A stretch of 64,000 bases of DNA from Piezodorus guildinii (lineage: Eukaryota > Arthropoda > Insecta > Hemiptera > Pentatomidae). Shown in pieces: positions 43,924 through 53,460 of this stretch. Where the stretch lies: NCBI GenBank assembly GCA_023052935.1, contig CM041292.1, positions 147,684,439 to 147,748,438 on the forward strand. The letters are read 5' to 3'. Numbering within the stretch: the stretch's first letter is position 1; every line of letters begins with the position of its first letter. Below the pieces are notes generated by a model. The model was not told where the DNA came from, did not search any database, and saw nothing but the letters and a program-made list of their open reading frames with translations. The position numbers and the translations under genes are program-made.

Positions 43924-44774
43924 AATCTGGTGCGAGCAACACACGACTTTCACTTACCTCCATTTTTAAAATAAATTAAAGAATTTTCAAATACAGTTAG
44001 ATATAAAATTTAGTGAAATCATTAAAGAATTAATTAAATGGAATTTCTATAAAAAACATGTGTTTTATTAAAAAATCGATTCCCTTGTTATCTAAAATAA
44101 TCACTTGTATCAATTGATTGTGTATGAGATGATATTTTTTCTAAAATCTTTAGCTTTCCAACGGTATATCATATATGTATATTACTGCTCTTATGTTCAA
44201 AAACGAAAAATTGCATTGAAAAAATATTTTTTCTGTTTTCTCCTTTAGTTGGGTATCGAATTTATATATTTACCTGTTTTTCATCAGCGTTAACAAGATA
44301 ATTTAGTTATTATTATTGAATCTACAAAATTAAAGGTACTTTAGGGGAAGACAATTTAAAATATCGGCATTTAAGCCCTGTCAGACCATTTTTATCCAAA
44401 TAAAACCTACATGATATTAAAGCCTATTAAATTTTACATCGCAATAGCGAGTTTAATCAAAATCGTGGGAACCGTTTTCGAGAAAATCGAAAAAAGGTGC
44501 AAAATGCATGGTATAAAGTGCCTCTTCTGATAAGCTCATTTTGATGAAAAAAGTTTTGTCACGTCTCGGGCGTATAGTTGTCTTAAATATGAAATTTCAG
44601 TTTCATAGGACTTACCGTTTCCGCCCGGGAGTTACCACACACACACAGACCTTTTTGCGGGACTTGGTTATTTGGACTCAGGGGACCCTGAAACGTGTAT
44701 TTCCTTTGAAAACTGGAATTCGAAAATTTTCACGATCGCAATACTTCCCCTTAATATATATAGTAAGTGAAAGT
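43924..44774 (+). mobile_element. R900 interspersed repeat, copy C
   Basis: Best-preserved ends: AATCTGGTGCGAGCAACACA, then ACTTTCACTTAC at 43946-43957, and GTAAGTGAAAGT at 44763-44774, a perfect 12-bp inverted pair. The 3' frame (44541-44801, 86 codons) contains RGRIVVLNMKFQFHR, TTHTQTFLRDLVIW and LKRVFPLKTGIRKFSRSQ. Confidence 0.85.
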
Positions 44775-44839
44775 AAAAATCATGAAAATCAAAAATGTTG
44801 AGTGTCATAATTAATAAAAATTGGACGATTTCAAATGGT

Positions 44840-44930
44840 TAGACCATCACACACACACACACACACACAAACACTCATGGGTTCTACGCATTTTGAAATT
44901 TAAGACCTCAAATTTTGAGGGGAAGTAATT
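44840..44930. repeat. (CA)n with flanking repeat scrap
   Basis: CACACACAC run (44850-44872), then GGGTTCTACGCATTTTGAAA and CTCAAATTTTGAGG, the latter similar to blocks near 2097 and 2492. Confidence 0.5.
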
Positions 44931-44971
44931 TATTTATTTATTTTGGTCGATCACAGAGGTTCACTATTAAA

Positions 44972-45981
44972 AATCTGGTGCCCGCAACACACGATTTTCC
45001 TTTACCTCCGTTGTTAAAATCAATTTTAGAAGTTTTAGATACATATAAAGATGAAAATAAATTTTTAAAGACTTCATTAAATAGAGTTTCAATAGAAACA
45101 TGTGTTTCTATTTAATAATATATTATCGTATTATTTACGACGATCAGTTGGTTTTTTCTGCTTTTCATCACACTCCGTTAACTTCACAATTTTGTGTATA
45201 AGAAAATATTTTTTCTTAAATCTTAAGCTTTCCAACGATATGTTAAACATATATATTACGGTTTTTCTGTTAAAAAAAAACAAATATGGAATGAACAAAT
45301 ATTTTTGCTCTTTTCTTCTTTCGTCAGATATGGAATTCGTACAACTTATAACTTATACGTTTTTTATAAATAATTAAAAAGTTATACGGTTATAAATATA
45401 CAAAACTAAATGCACTTACTTTAGAGAAAAAAAATTAAAATATCAGCATTTAAGCCATGTCAGACAATTCCAATTAGGATGAAATCAATACGATATTAAT
45501 GCCTATTAAATTTTACATAGATACATCAATATGAGGAGTTTAATCAAAATAGTTAGAGCCGTTTTAGAGTTAATCCTATAAAGGTGCAAAATGCATGGTA
45601 AAAAGTAGATCTTTCGGTTAGCCGATTTTGATGAAAAAGATTCTGTAACATATCGGACGTATAGTTGTCTTAAATATAAAATGTCAGTTTCGTAAGACGT
45701 TATATCTTAGCGCTAAACTTACAAGGACACTTGGACATACAGACCTGTTTTGGGAATTAAGTATAAGTATAGTAGTCTTAAATATGAATTCTCAGTTCCG
45801 TACGACTTTTCGTTTTTTCGCTAGAGTTACCAAACACGAACACACAGACGTTTTGTGGGACTTGGTTATTTGGACTCAGGGAACCCTAAAACGTGTATTT
45901 CCGTTGCAAACTGGAATTCGAAAATTTTCAATATCGCAATATTTTCCTTACTATATACTTCATATATAGGTAAGTGAAAGT
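44972..45981 (+). mobile_element. R900 interspersed repeat, copy D
   Basis: Starts AATCTGGTGCCCGCAACACA; ends GGTAAGTGAAAGT (45970-45981). More diverged than copies A-C, with a ~100-bp internal repetition around 45660-45800 of the 'ATAGTTGTCTTAAATATAAAA' block. Its 3' frame keeps LVIWTQGTLKRVFPLQTGIRKF. Confidence 0.8.
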
Positions 45982-46133
45982 AAAAATAATAAAGCAAAAA
46001 ACAAACAGTTGTAAATTCATTGATTACTATATAACCAGAATAATTATTAAAATCATTACTAAAATTTACTAAAAACACTAGGTAAATAAAAAAGAAATAA
46101 AACAATAACAATCGGTTTTTAATAAAGTATATT
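45982..46133. other. Short AT-rich spacer between R900 copy D and Jockey 2
   Basis: Ends in the left TSD of Jockey element 2. Confidence 0.5.
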
Positions 46134-46144
46134 AGAGGAAAGTT
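46134..46144. repeat. Target-site duplication of Jockey element 2
   Basis: AGAGGAAAGTT, repeated exactly at 50722-50732. Confidence 0.88.
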
Positions 46145-46398
46145 TTGAACTAATAACGATTTTTATTGAGAAAATTTTACAATCTGTCCCAATTTGGACA
46201 TTAATAGTATTGCTGAATGATATCAAACATACTACATTCATACAATATTTACACAACATAAAATTACAATAAAATATATACACAATAATGAATCAATACA
46301 AAAGTCAATAATTCACTTATACCTATATACACATACACACACTCATACATACATCACATTGAGTGGAGAATCTAGCCAGTGCTAGAACTCCAATATAT
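46145..46398 (-). other. 3' UTR of Jockey element 2
   Basis: Contains the 13-nt TATTGTATGAATG block (46235-46247) shared with LINE ends at 24468, 56711 and 63112, and the tail ATTGTAAAATTTTCTCAATA, which resembles ATTGTAATATTTCTCAATAA at 63164. Confidence 0.75.
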
Positions 46399-49083
46399 TT
46401 ACAAAAGGTCGCGGGGCCACTGCCGTTTCAACCTTCTAGGTGGGTTGTATGGATGAGTGGAGCTGGATAGGGATTGAGCTAAAGGATTAGGATGATGAAT
46501 GAGGTTCTGGTGGAATTTGGAAAATTTGGATGGAATTAGGTCTGAAATAAATGGAACATTAAGGTCGTGGTGCAAGGTATAATTGGAGACATAATAAGGA
46601 GCATTTACTATTGTACGGAGGACTTTGGATTGAAAGGATTGAATGCGTTTGATGTTAGAACGTTTAGCTGTCCCCCACAGTTCAAGTCCGTAGGTCCAGA
46701 TGGGCTTCAGTATTGTCTTGTAGATTAATAATTTGTTTTCAACTGTAAGTTCAGATTTTCTGTTGAGTAGTCGATATAACTGTCCGAATCGTCGGTTGAG
46801 TTCTTGTCTTTTAAGTCTTGTATGTGGGTTCCAAGTCAATCTTTTGTCTAACAGTAAGCCAAGATACCGGACTGTATCTGAGAGAGGAATCGGTAATGAG
46901 TTGAAATAAACTGGCGGACAGGATTTTCGTCTAAGAGTAAAGGTTATGTGTTTACATTTGGCTTCGTTCACCTTTACACGCCAGTTATTACACCAGTGTT
47001 CGATAAGGAAAAGGTGTCTCTGAAGGTTTAAGGATGCTGTTTCAGGATTGGAACTGGATGATAGGATGGCGGTGTCGTCTGCAAAAGTTGCCAGAAAGGT
47101 ATCAGGATGTGTAGGAATATCAGCAGTGTAAAGGATGTAGAGGATGGGTCCCAAGACGCTGCCTTGAGGAACACCGGCCTCAACGGGATAAAGGTTAGAA
47201 AATTCTTCACCACAGCGAACTCGGAAGGAACGGTTCGAGAGATAGGATCGGAGAATGAGGTATAGGGACTGGGGTAAATGGGTTTTCAGCTTGAAGAGTA
47301 ATCCAGTGTGCCATACCCGGTCAAAAGCTTGCGCAATGTCCAGAAACGCACCAGAACAATACTCTTTGCATTCAAGAGCTGAGGAAATATGGTCTACAAC
47401 TCGGAGCCCCTGTTGAACTGTGGAATGCTGAGGACGGAATCCAAACTGATGGGAAGGAAGATTTTGAGATTCTAATATGGGTAGGATACGTTTAAGAAGA
47501 AGCCTTTCGAAGATTTTTGAGAGGATGGGGAGTAGACTAATAGGCCTGTAGGATGAAGTGTTGTTGGAAGGTTTACCTGGTTTTAAAAAAAGGATGATGG
47601 TGGAATGTTTCCATAACAGAGGAAAATAGGTGGTGCGGAGGATGCAGTTATAAATATAAGTAAGGAATATAATAGCTTTCTGCGGAAGTTGTCGGAGGAT
47701 CTGGAGAGTAAGGAGATCGTGTCCAGGAGATTTACGGAGAGTCAGTTTTTGGAGAAGATATTTGACCTCAGATGGATTAATAGCTTTAGGAGGTAGGGAA
47801 AGTGGAATCGGTGACATAAGAAAGTCTTGCACTTTTGCGGTGTGATTGATGTGGGATTCCGGGTGAGGAGTGAATACTTTGGAGAGGTGTGTGGCGAATT
47901 CCTCGGCTTTATCTTCATCAGACGCAGCCCAGGAGTCATCACCACGTCGGAGAGGATGGGAAACATGATGGTATTTTAGGATTTTTTTCGTGACATTCCA
48001 CAGGGAATTATCACGAGCTGATAGAGAGGAGAGGTAGGAATTAAAGGACTGGGAACGGAAGTTCGCCAACTCCCTCTTCAATTGTCTACAATAGAAGTTA
48101 TAGGAGCGGCGATCTGTTGGGTGTCGGGTGCGCTGCCATAATGATCTTGCTCGGCGTTTGGTGTGGATAAGGTCTATAATAGGTTGTGGAAAATGATTTT
48201 GGTCTGGATTTATATTGGAGTGTTTAGGAGAGGAAGCAGTCCAGACAGCTTGTTGGATGGCGGTGGTAAAGGAATAGACGGAATTATCTAGGTCATCTTG
48301 GGTTTTGAGGGTTACTCTGAGGTCAATATTATCGGTCAGGATTTGGCGGAAAAGGTTCCAGTTGACAGGGCCTCGGATGAATGATGGTGGAATGGGTTTT
48401 GGAATTGGAGTGAGAGATACTTTTAGGATCAGTGGACTATGGTCTGAGGATAGTTCATCAAGGCGAGTTAAAGACAAGTTGAGAGAGCCTAATCCGCTGT
48501 GGATAAAGAAGTCGAGGATGTCAGGATTGCGGTTAGGATCGGTTGGCCAGTAGGTAGGGGAGTCAGGAGGTAGGATATTAAAATTTCGGGAGTTGAGTGC
48601 AGACAGCAAATTTCGTCCCCGAGAATTCGTGGTTCTGGAACCCCACTGCTGATGCTTGGCGTTTAAGTCTGCACCCAGAATGAAACGATTTCCTAAGGAA
48701 TCCAGGAAGGATACAAATTCAGAATTGGAAATGGAATGTTTAGGAGGGCAATATGCAGATGTGAGGGTTACCGGAAAGGAAAAAGTCTTGATTACTATGG
48801 ATGTGGCTTGTAGGAAATCATAGGTGGGAAGTGGGAGTAAATGATGAGAGAGGGATTGGTGGACAATGATAGCAGAACCAGCATGGGCTTTACCGTCTGG
48901 GTGGTCAGTACGGTATGTCATGTATTGCGGTATTTTGAAGTACTGTTTAGTCGTTAGTCTTGTTTCAGTTATAAGTGCAACATCGATTGTTTTGTCTTGC
49001 AACAACGCTGTCAGTTCGTCAGTATGATTTCTAACACCATTCGCATTCCAAAGGAGAATGGATAAGGAGTTAGGTGAAGTCAT
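46399..49083 (-). CDS. Jockey element 2 ORF2: endonuclease-reverse transcriptase (894 aa), intact
   Basis: Starts at ATG 49083, which follows the ORF1 stop without a gap (TAA ATG), suggesting termination-reinitiation. Residues 6-225 form an APE-type endonuclease: WNANG at 12-16, catalytic E40 in ITET, D139/N141 in GADLNAKHQQWGS and D214-H215 in SSDHSPL. Residues ~495-770 are the RT: SYRPISLLPILSKIFERLL, first catalytic D in FLDIAQAFDRVW (~582), GVPQGSVLGP (~637) and FADD at 667-670. The C-terminal RYLGLLLDKRLTWNPHTRLK and HHDLNVPF blocks are typical of Jockey; RNase H is absent as expected. The enzyme nicks chromosomal DNA and copies its RNA at the nick. All key residues are present and length is normal, so it is probably catalytically competent. 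Confidence 0.97.
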   Translation of the reverse strand: MTSPNSLSILLWNANGVRNHTDELTALLQDKTIDVALITETRLTTKQYFKIPQYMTYRTDHPDGKAHAGSAIIVHQSLSHHLLPLPTYDFLQATSIVIKTFSFPVTLTSAYCPPKHSISNSEFVSFLDSLGNRFILGADLNAKHQQWGSRTTNSRGRNLLSALNSRNFNILPPDSPTYWPTDPNRNPDILDFFIHSGLGSLNLSLTRLDELSSDHSPLILKVSLTPIPKPIPPSFIRGPVNWNLFRQILTDNIDLRVTLKTQDDLDNSVYSFTTAIQQAVWTASSPKHSNINPDQNHFPQPIIDLIHTKRRARSLWQRTRHPTDRRSYNFYCRQLKRELANFRSQSFNSYLSSLSARDNSLWNVTKKILKYHHVSHPLRRGDDSWAASDEDKAEEFATHLSKVFTPHPESHINHTAKVQDFLMSPIPLSLPPKAINPSEVKYLLQKLTLRKSPGHDLLTLQILRQLPQKAIIFLTYIYNCILRTTYFPLLWKHSTIILFLKPGKPSNNTSSYRPISLLPILSKIFERLLLKRILPILESQNLPSHQFGFRPQHSTVQQGLRVVDHISSALECKEYCSGAFLDIAQAFDRVWHTGLLFKLKTHLPQSLYLILRSYLSNRSFRVRCGEEFSNLYPVEAGVPQGSVLGPILYILYTADIPTHPDTFLATFADDTAILSSSSNPETASLNLQRHLFLIEHWCNNWRVKVNEAKCKHITFTLRRKSCPPVYFNSLPIPLSDTVRYLGLLLDKRLTWNPHTRLKRQELNRRFGQLYRLLNRKSELTVENKLLIYKTILKPIWTYGLELWGTAKRSNIKRIQSFQSKVLRTIVNAPYYVSNYTLHHDLNVPFISDLIPSKFSKFHQNLIHHPNPLAQSLSSSTHPYNPPRRLKRQWPRDLL

Positions 49084-50401
49084 TTAAGGATTTTTCAAGG
49101 CAGGGATTAGATTCGATACTAGATTTGTAAGGAGTGATATAAGGGGCATAACAAGAGATTTGATTTCGGAGATGAACGATGTCATTAGACTGGTAAGATC
49201 TGTGACGTTTGATGGTGGAGGGATATGAGAAATTTGATGTTGAGGAGTTTTTTGAAGATTAGGTAAACTTTGAGGGATAGATTCTTGTACAATAGATTGA
49301 GAATGTTGAGGAAAATGTTGTTCCGGCAGTGCCTCGACTTCATGATTCTGGTTACCACCTCCAAGCAAGTGGGCAAATGACACGTTAGAATTTACAAGTT
49401 TTGATGGTTCTCTTCTGCTTCTGGTTGGTACAGCTGTTTCATTCGGATCCTGAGGTTTTTGGTATCTGGTTCTGAGTTTCTTGTAGATTTCACATCCCTT
49501 GTAGTTAGCCGGGTGGTCCTTGAGGCACAGAGCACATACAGCGGGTGCTGATCTTGATCTTGTACATTCTTCTGTTTTATGCTGTTCACCGCATTTCACA
49601 CAGCGTGGTATGTGATGGCAATAACTTTTGGTATGACCATATGCCTGACAGTTATGGCACTGGACTATTTCTTTCTTTGTGTAAGGTTTTTCAACTTTTA
49701 CACGGGTATAGTACAGTCTGCTGAGGTCATAGATTTTTTTCGACTCCTGCTGATGGTTCCAAGTCCACGAAGAATAGAGGCAGTGGACTTTTATCTTTTA
49801 GAACGTTGGTGACTTGCCTCACTTGGAATCCTAATTCTGTCAGTTCTTCTTTGATTGCTTCAACGGGTGTTGAGGAATGTAGGTTTCTGATTACGACCCT
49901 TAATGCTCTCTCTTGGCGCAGCTGATAAGTATGAAAGTCAGCTTTGGTCTCAGTCAGATATTTTACAATCTTTCTGTAGGTTTCAGCAGTAGTCGGAGAT
50001 ATTTTAGTATCATTGGTTCTACTTATACAATAATAACTATTAGGATCTGTTACTTTGTTTAAATGCGCACACATCAGTTTAAAATTTTTAATATTTTTAA
50101 CAAATATTGGTGGAGGTAGTGGTTCTCTGGGTATAGGAGAAGATTCCATGGTTTCTTTTTCATTTTGGAGGATCTGAAATGGATTCGGTGTAAAAAACGG
50201 AGATTCATCAGTTATTCCTTGTGATGATGTGCTGGGCTGTGGTTCAGAACCTAATGAGGTAGCTGACGCGGTCGCTGGTGGAATCATTTTTTTATTTTGT
50301 TCACGGCGGGGTCTCTGTTTTGTGGGAGACGAGTTAGAACCTGCAGATCTAGATCTTTTACTTGCAGACTTTGAGGACATGACTTGATGAAAATATCTCA
50401 T
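49084..50401 (-). pseudogene. Jockey element 2 ORF1 (Gag-like RNA-binding protein), one frameshift
   Basis: The first 224 codons (50401-49727) have a Ser/Pro-rich basic N-terminus, PPPIFVKNIKNFKLMCAHL, KADFHTYQLRQERALRVVIR and NLHSSTPVEAIKEELTELGF, the conserved Jockey Gag core. Near 49740-49755, beside an A7 run, sense moves to another frame (KKIYDLSRLYYTR) and continues through the knuckles CHNCQAYGHTKSYC, CVKCGEQHKTEEC and CALCLKDHPANYKGC to a Gln/Pro-rich tail and stop at 49084. A single 1-2 nt indel is enough to explain the break, so sequencing error in a homopolymer is a real alternative to a dead gene. ORF1 protein coats the element RNA and guides it to the nucleus. Confidence 0.92.
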
Positions 50402-50721
50402 TGATTAAGAAAATAATAATAATAAATAAATAATGAGATAAGAATTAAAGATAAAAGAAAGATAATTAAAAGAAAAGCAAGCCCGAGCTTGCCGAGCTAG
50501 CGGCAATCAGCTGATCAGTGACCCTTCTTTCACTTTTTCGTGATTGTACAAAGTAAATTATAACTTTGCTTACCGAAACTTCTCCAATATTCACTGCCGT
50601 AATATTCCTGAGGTCTAGTGATGTTCTCCAGACTGAATTCTAGCGAATTCCTACTGAAAAAAGCAAAAATCTGAGAGACGATGTAACGTATGACTGTTAT
50701 CATCGAGCGCATCAGCTGATC
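50402..50721 (-). promoter_or_regulatory. 5' UTR and presumed internal promoter of Jockey element 2
   Basis: The ATCAGCTGATCAG palindromic block occurs twice (50507-50519 and 50711-50723). An orphan copy of most of this UTR lies at 9190-9425, so it is a real conserved unit. Jockey elements start transcription at their first base from an internal promoter, by family analogy. Here that start faces the ClpP gene. Confidence 0.6.
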
Positions 50722-50732
50722 AGAGGAAAGTT

Positions 50733-50916
50733 AAATTTTTTTTTTATTTATGAGTATATTAATTTATACTTATGACTCCTATTTTTTTGAGCTAACAGTA
50801 TATATTAAGAAATAAATTCTTAAATAACATATGATTTGTCTGGCTAAGATTCGAAACCATGGCACTTTCAAAGTCATGCTTTCATAACCTACGCAGTGGT
50901 TCGCCACTAACAAATC
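50733..50916 (+). promoter_or_regulatory. Short upstream region of ClpP with an overlapping upstream ORF
   Basis: Only 184 bp separate the Jockey TSD from the ClpP ATG. It is AT-rich, with TATATTAAG at 50801-50809 and no clear TATA/initiator pair. ATG at 50859 in a strong context (AACCATGG) opens a 60-codon frame to 51041 that overlaps the ClpP start in another phase. TTTACACAG at 50936-50944 could also act as a 3' splice site if an upstream exon exists. Confidence 0.4.
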
Positions 50917-51645
50917 ATGCAAGTGTTGAAAGATTGTTTACACAGGTTAGTAAGGTACAACGGATTGCTGAAGCGATGCTACTACGACGAACCGCCGCTA
51001 CTGTCGAGGATGGTTCCTATCGTCGTCGAGAAAACAGGTAGGGGTGAGAGGTCCTATGACATATTCTCAAGGCTACTCAAGGGCCGGATCATCTGCGTCA
51101 TGGGTGCCATCACTGACGACATGTCAGCACTTGTCGTAGCCCAGCTGCTGTTCTTGCAGTCGGAGAACACGAAAAAGCCAATTCACATGTACATCAACAG
51201 CCCAGGAGGGAGTGTTACTGCAGGGCTCGGGATCTACGACACGATGCAGTACGTGACGGCTCCTGTTGCCACTTGGTGCGTGGGGCAGGCAGGTAGCATG
51301 GGGAGCCTCCTCTTAGCGGCCGGGGCCAAGGGGCTGCGCCACTCGCTCCCCAACTCGAGGGTCATGGTCCACCAGGTGTCCGGGGGGATCAAGGGGCCGG
51401 CCACCGACATCAAGATCCAAGCCGAAGAGATCCTCAGCCTCAAGAGTAAGCTCAACCGCATCTATGCCCTCCACACTGGTCAAACGGAAGATGTCATTTC
51501 GAAAATCATGGAGCGGGATAAATATATGTCTCCTGAAGAAGCCAAGAATTTTGGATTGATCGACAATGTGGTTGGACTGAGGGAAGCAGTCGTGGACCCG
51601 ACACCTCCACTTGACAGCACAAAGGAAACGCCGACCAAGGTTTGA
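50917..51645 (+). CDS. ClpP: Mitochondrial ATP-dependent Clp protease proteolytic subunit (ClpP), single exon
   Basis: A 242-codon frame. Residues 1-31 are basic with few acids ([17 protein letters not shown]), fitting a mitochondrial presequence. The mature protein begins near [20 protein letters not shown]. The catalytic triad is S127 (GQAGSMGS), H152 (RVMVHQ) and D201 (MERDKYMSP); the 25- and 49-residue spacings equal those of E. coli Clp[21 protein letters not shown] is the oxyanion-loop region. ClpP forms a tetradecameric chamber in the matrix and degrades proteins fed by the ClpX unfoldase. Start: ATG 50917 has an in-frame TAA 9 nt upstream, so translation starts here unless an upstream exon is spliced in near 50944. 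No intron interrupts the conserved part, and its centre is much GC-richer than the surroundings. Retrogene or native gene with 5' exon(s) lost behind Jockey 2 cannot be separated here. Confidence 0.96.
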   Translation: MQVLKDCLHRLVRYNGLLKRCYYDEPPLLSRMVPIVVEKTGRGERSYDIFSRLLKGRIICVMGAITDDMSALVVAQLLFLQSENTKKPIHMYINSPGGSVTAGLGIYDTMQYVTAPVATWCVGQAGSMGSLLLAAGAKGLRHSLPNSRVMVHQVSGGIKGPATDIKIQAEEILSLKSKLNRIYALHTGQTEDVISKIMERDKYMSPEEAKNFGLIDNVVGLREAVVDPTPPLDSTKETPTKV

Positions 51646-51756
51646 GCTCCCCGTTTGTCCCAGTTTTTGTTTGACTGAGTAAACAAAGTAAATTTATTCA
51701 ATTCTATGGCTACTTATTTATAATGTTTGGTTTAAATTAGATCTTTATCATCAGTA
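51646..51756 (+). other. ClpP 3' UTR region
   Basis: No canonical AATAAA before the adjoining MITE, so the polyadenylation site may lie within or beyond it. No A-tail suggestive of a processed copy was seen. Confidence 0.35.
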
Positions 51757-52150
51757 AAGGCGGCGATACACTGTGAGAATGAGGGTATGTGTAGGTGAGG
51801 TGAAATTCCTGATTCGTAGGTGAACGTGAATATCGCATACTTTCAACATATTATAATGAATATTCAATTAACGAATTTTCTTTATTACTTCGTCATTTAT
51901 TTTTTTACCTTTTATTATAAATAATGTTTAATTTCTTAAGATCGAGTTTCTAAATTAAAAAACATGTTTTCATGATGTCTATATTACACTTGTTTGTTTT
52001 GATATGACTTTATCATTAAGTTTTAGAATCTTTTTTATCCAAATTTATTTTTTTTAAATAAGCCTTCTCCTTCTACTTTCGTGAACACATACAATACTTG
52101 CTTTCACCTTACCTACACATATCCTAATTCTCACCGTGCATCGCAGCCTT
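51757..52150. mobile_element. 394-bp MITE with ~49-bp inverted ends, just after ClpP
   Basis: The left arm 51757-51805 (AAGGCGGCGATACACTG...GTGTAGGTGAGGTGAAA) is mirrored at 52102-52150 with about eight mismatches. The interior is AT-rich and non-coding. TSD is not clear (TA or TAA at most). It could contribute the ClpP transcript 3' end. Confidence 0.7.
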
Positions 52151-52916
52151 AATGAAGGTTTATCATTACAACAGTCTGAAAACCTTACGCAATAACTTGA
52201 TCGTTAATTACATGTGATCTTTTGGTAAGTTATAGTAGACTACGTTCTTATTTCTTTTAATTCATTCAAGTTTTGCGTGTTGCTAATAATTTGACAATGT
52301 ACACAGTTTCACACAAAACTAAGATTTATTGAATACAATGTGGATAATCTTTTTTTTTTTTATAGCTTTTTTCAATTACCAAAAGTAAACCAAATGTTTT
52401 TTATCAATTGATAACAATTATATTTTAAAAAAATGAGCCTAAAATAAATTTATGAATCGAAAAATATTAGTAAGAAAAATGATGAATAATTAAACTGAAA
52501 ACAATAATTTAAAATTTGAATAAATTAAATTTATATTAAAATCAATGCTTTTAATTATATTGGAAAACCAACTTTGCTTAACCTCTTAGGCGTCATGTGA
52601 TACCGCTGCTACACAAATACTACATGAAACTTCGTTTCACAATTTGCAAATAATTTAATATATAATTGAATACTTATGATAATTCTATGATGTCGATATA
52701 TATTTTTTGTAATATATTATATACTTGCATTATATACTTTTTTACTTTCTCTAGTATTCCATCTTTTAATTCGCGGATCAAAGGTTCTGTACCTTAAAGT
52801 CTTTTAAGGTTACCTGTGTCATACTAACTATGCGTGTTATTAAAAAAAAATAAGTTTGAACTATGCTATAGTATACTAACAAAAATTTGTGTTTATTTTA
52901 ACTAGCTGTAACTTAA
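52151..52916. other. AT-rich spacer
   Basis: Nothing identified. Confidence 0.35.
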
Positions 52917-53460
52917 AATAGAATAGAATAGAATACATTTTATTATTGACCATTACATTTAGGACCAAACTGGTCCTCTCTTACAATGAAAAGGAATTGT
53001 ATATACATTTATATTTTGCCTTGAGTCAGGTCTTTTAAGTCAGTATTTACTATAATACATATTCCTATTATTAATACTATCTAATGGTTACATCATCAAA
53101 ACAAAACAAAATATCCAATTTGAGATTAAAATAAAAATAAATAAATATAAAAGGAAATTTAACTCTCCATCATTCTATTCACATAAACGTTTCTAATACT
53201 CTTATATAAGCTATATACATTACAGACTTTAACAACACAAAATTTAAAATATATTAGTTAAGTCTTTCTAACATAATAATATATTGTTATCAAACTTAAA
53301 ATTATTTCTCATTTATTATTTCTCTTAATTTTTTTTTAATAGTTTCTAATGATTGATTTAAATTAATTTTTTTATTGAGCATATTAAATGCTCTACATGA
53401 ACTTACTATGAATGATTTATTGAAATATAACTTACAACTTTGCTTGCGAATAATTCATTA
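52917..53460 (-). pseudogene. 5'-truncated CR1-group LINE: C-terminal ORF2 tail and 3' UTR
   Basis: 53302-53448 on the minus strand encodes KLYFNKSFIVSSCRAFNMLN and SLETIKKKLREIINEK before a TAA. This is the 'F..SFIVR...WN.LP..I....S...FK..L' tail found after the RT in CR1/RTE-type LINEs. It is too short for an ORF cut-off of 60 codons. The 3' UTR ends with GGTCAATAATAAAATG and TATTCTATTCTATTC pentamer repeats at 52917-52937, a repeat-type LINE tail rather than poly(A). Confidence 0.65.

Larger units (their letters stand above)
46145..50721 (-). mobile_element. Jockey-clade LINE, element 2, full length (4.6 kb)
   Basis: Exact 11-bp TSD at both sides. Minus-strand order: 5' UTR (50402-50721), ORF1 (one frameshift), ORF2 (intact), 3' UTR (46145-46398) with AATAAAAA at 46157-46164. 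There is no poly(A) tail: the element ends CGTTATTAGTTCAA directly at the TSD. It is inserted about 195 bp upstream of the ClpP ATG in the opposite orientation. It is the most intact autonomous element in the window. Confidence 0.93.

Noticed and set aside
50917..51645. ClpP as bacterial contamination or horizontal transfer
   Set aside because: Basic presequence, mitochondrial-type core and flanking insect-like elements fit a nuclear gene.
51234..51701. Antisense frames over ClpP
   Set aside because: Shadow frames of the GC-rich coding strand; no domain.
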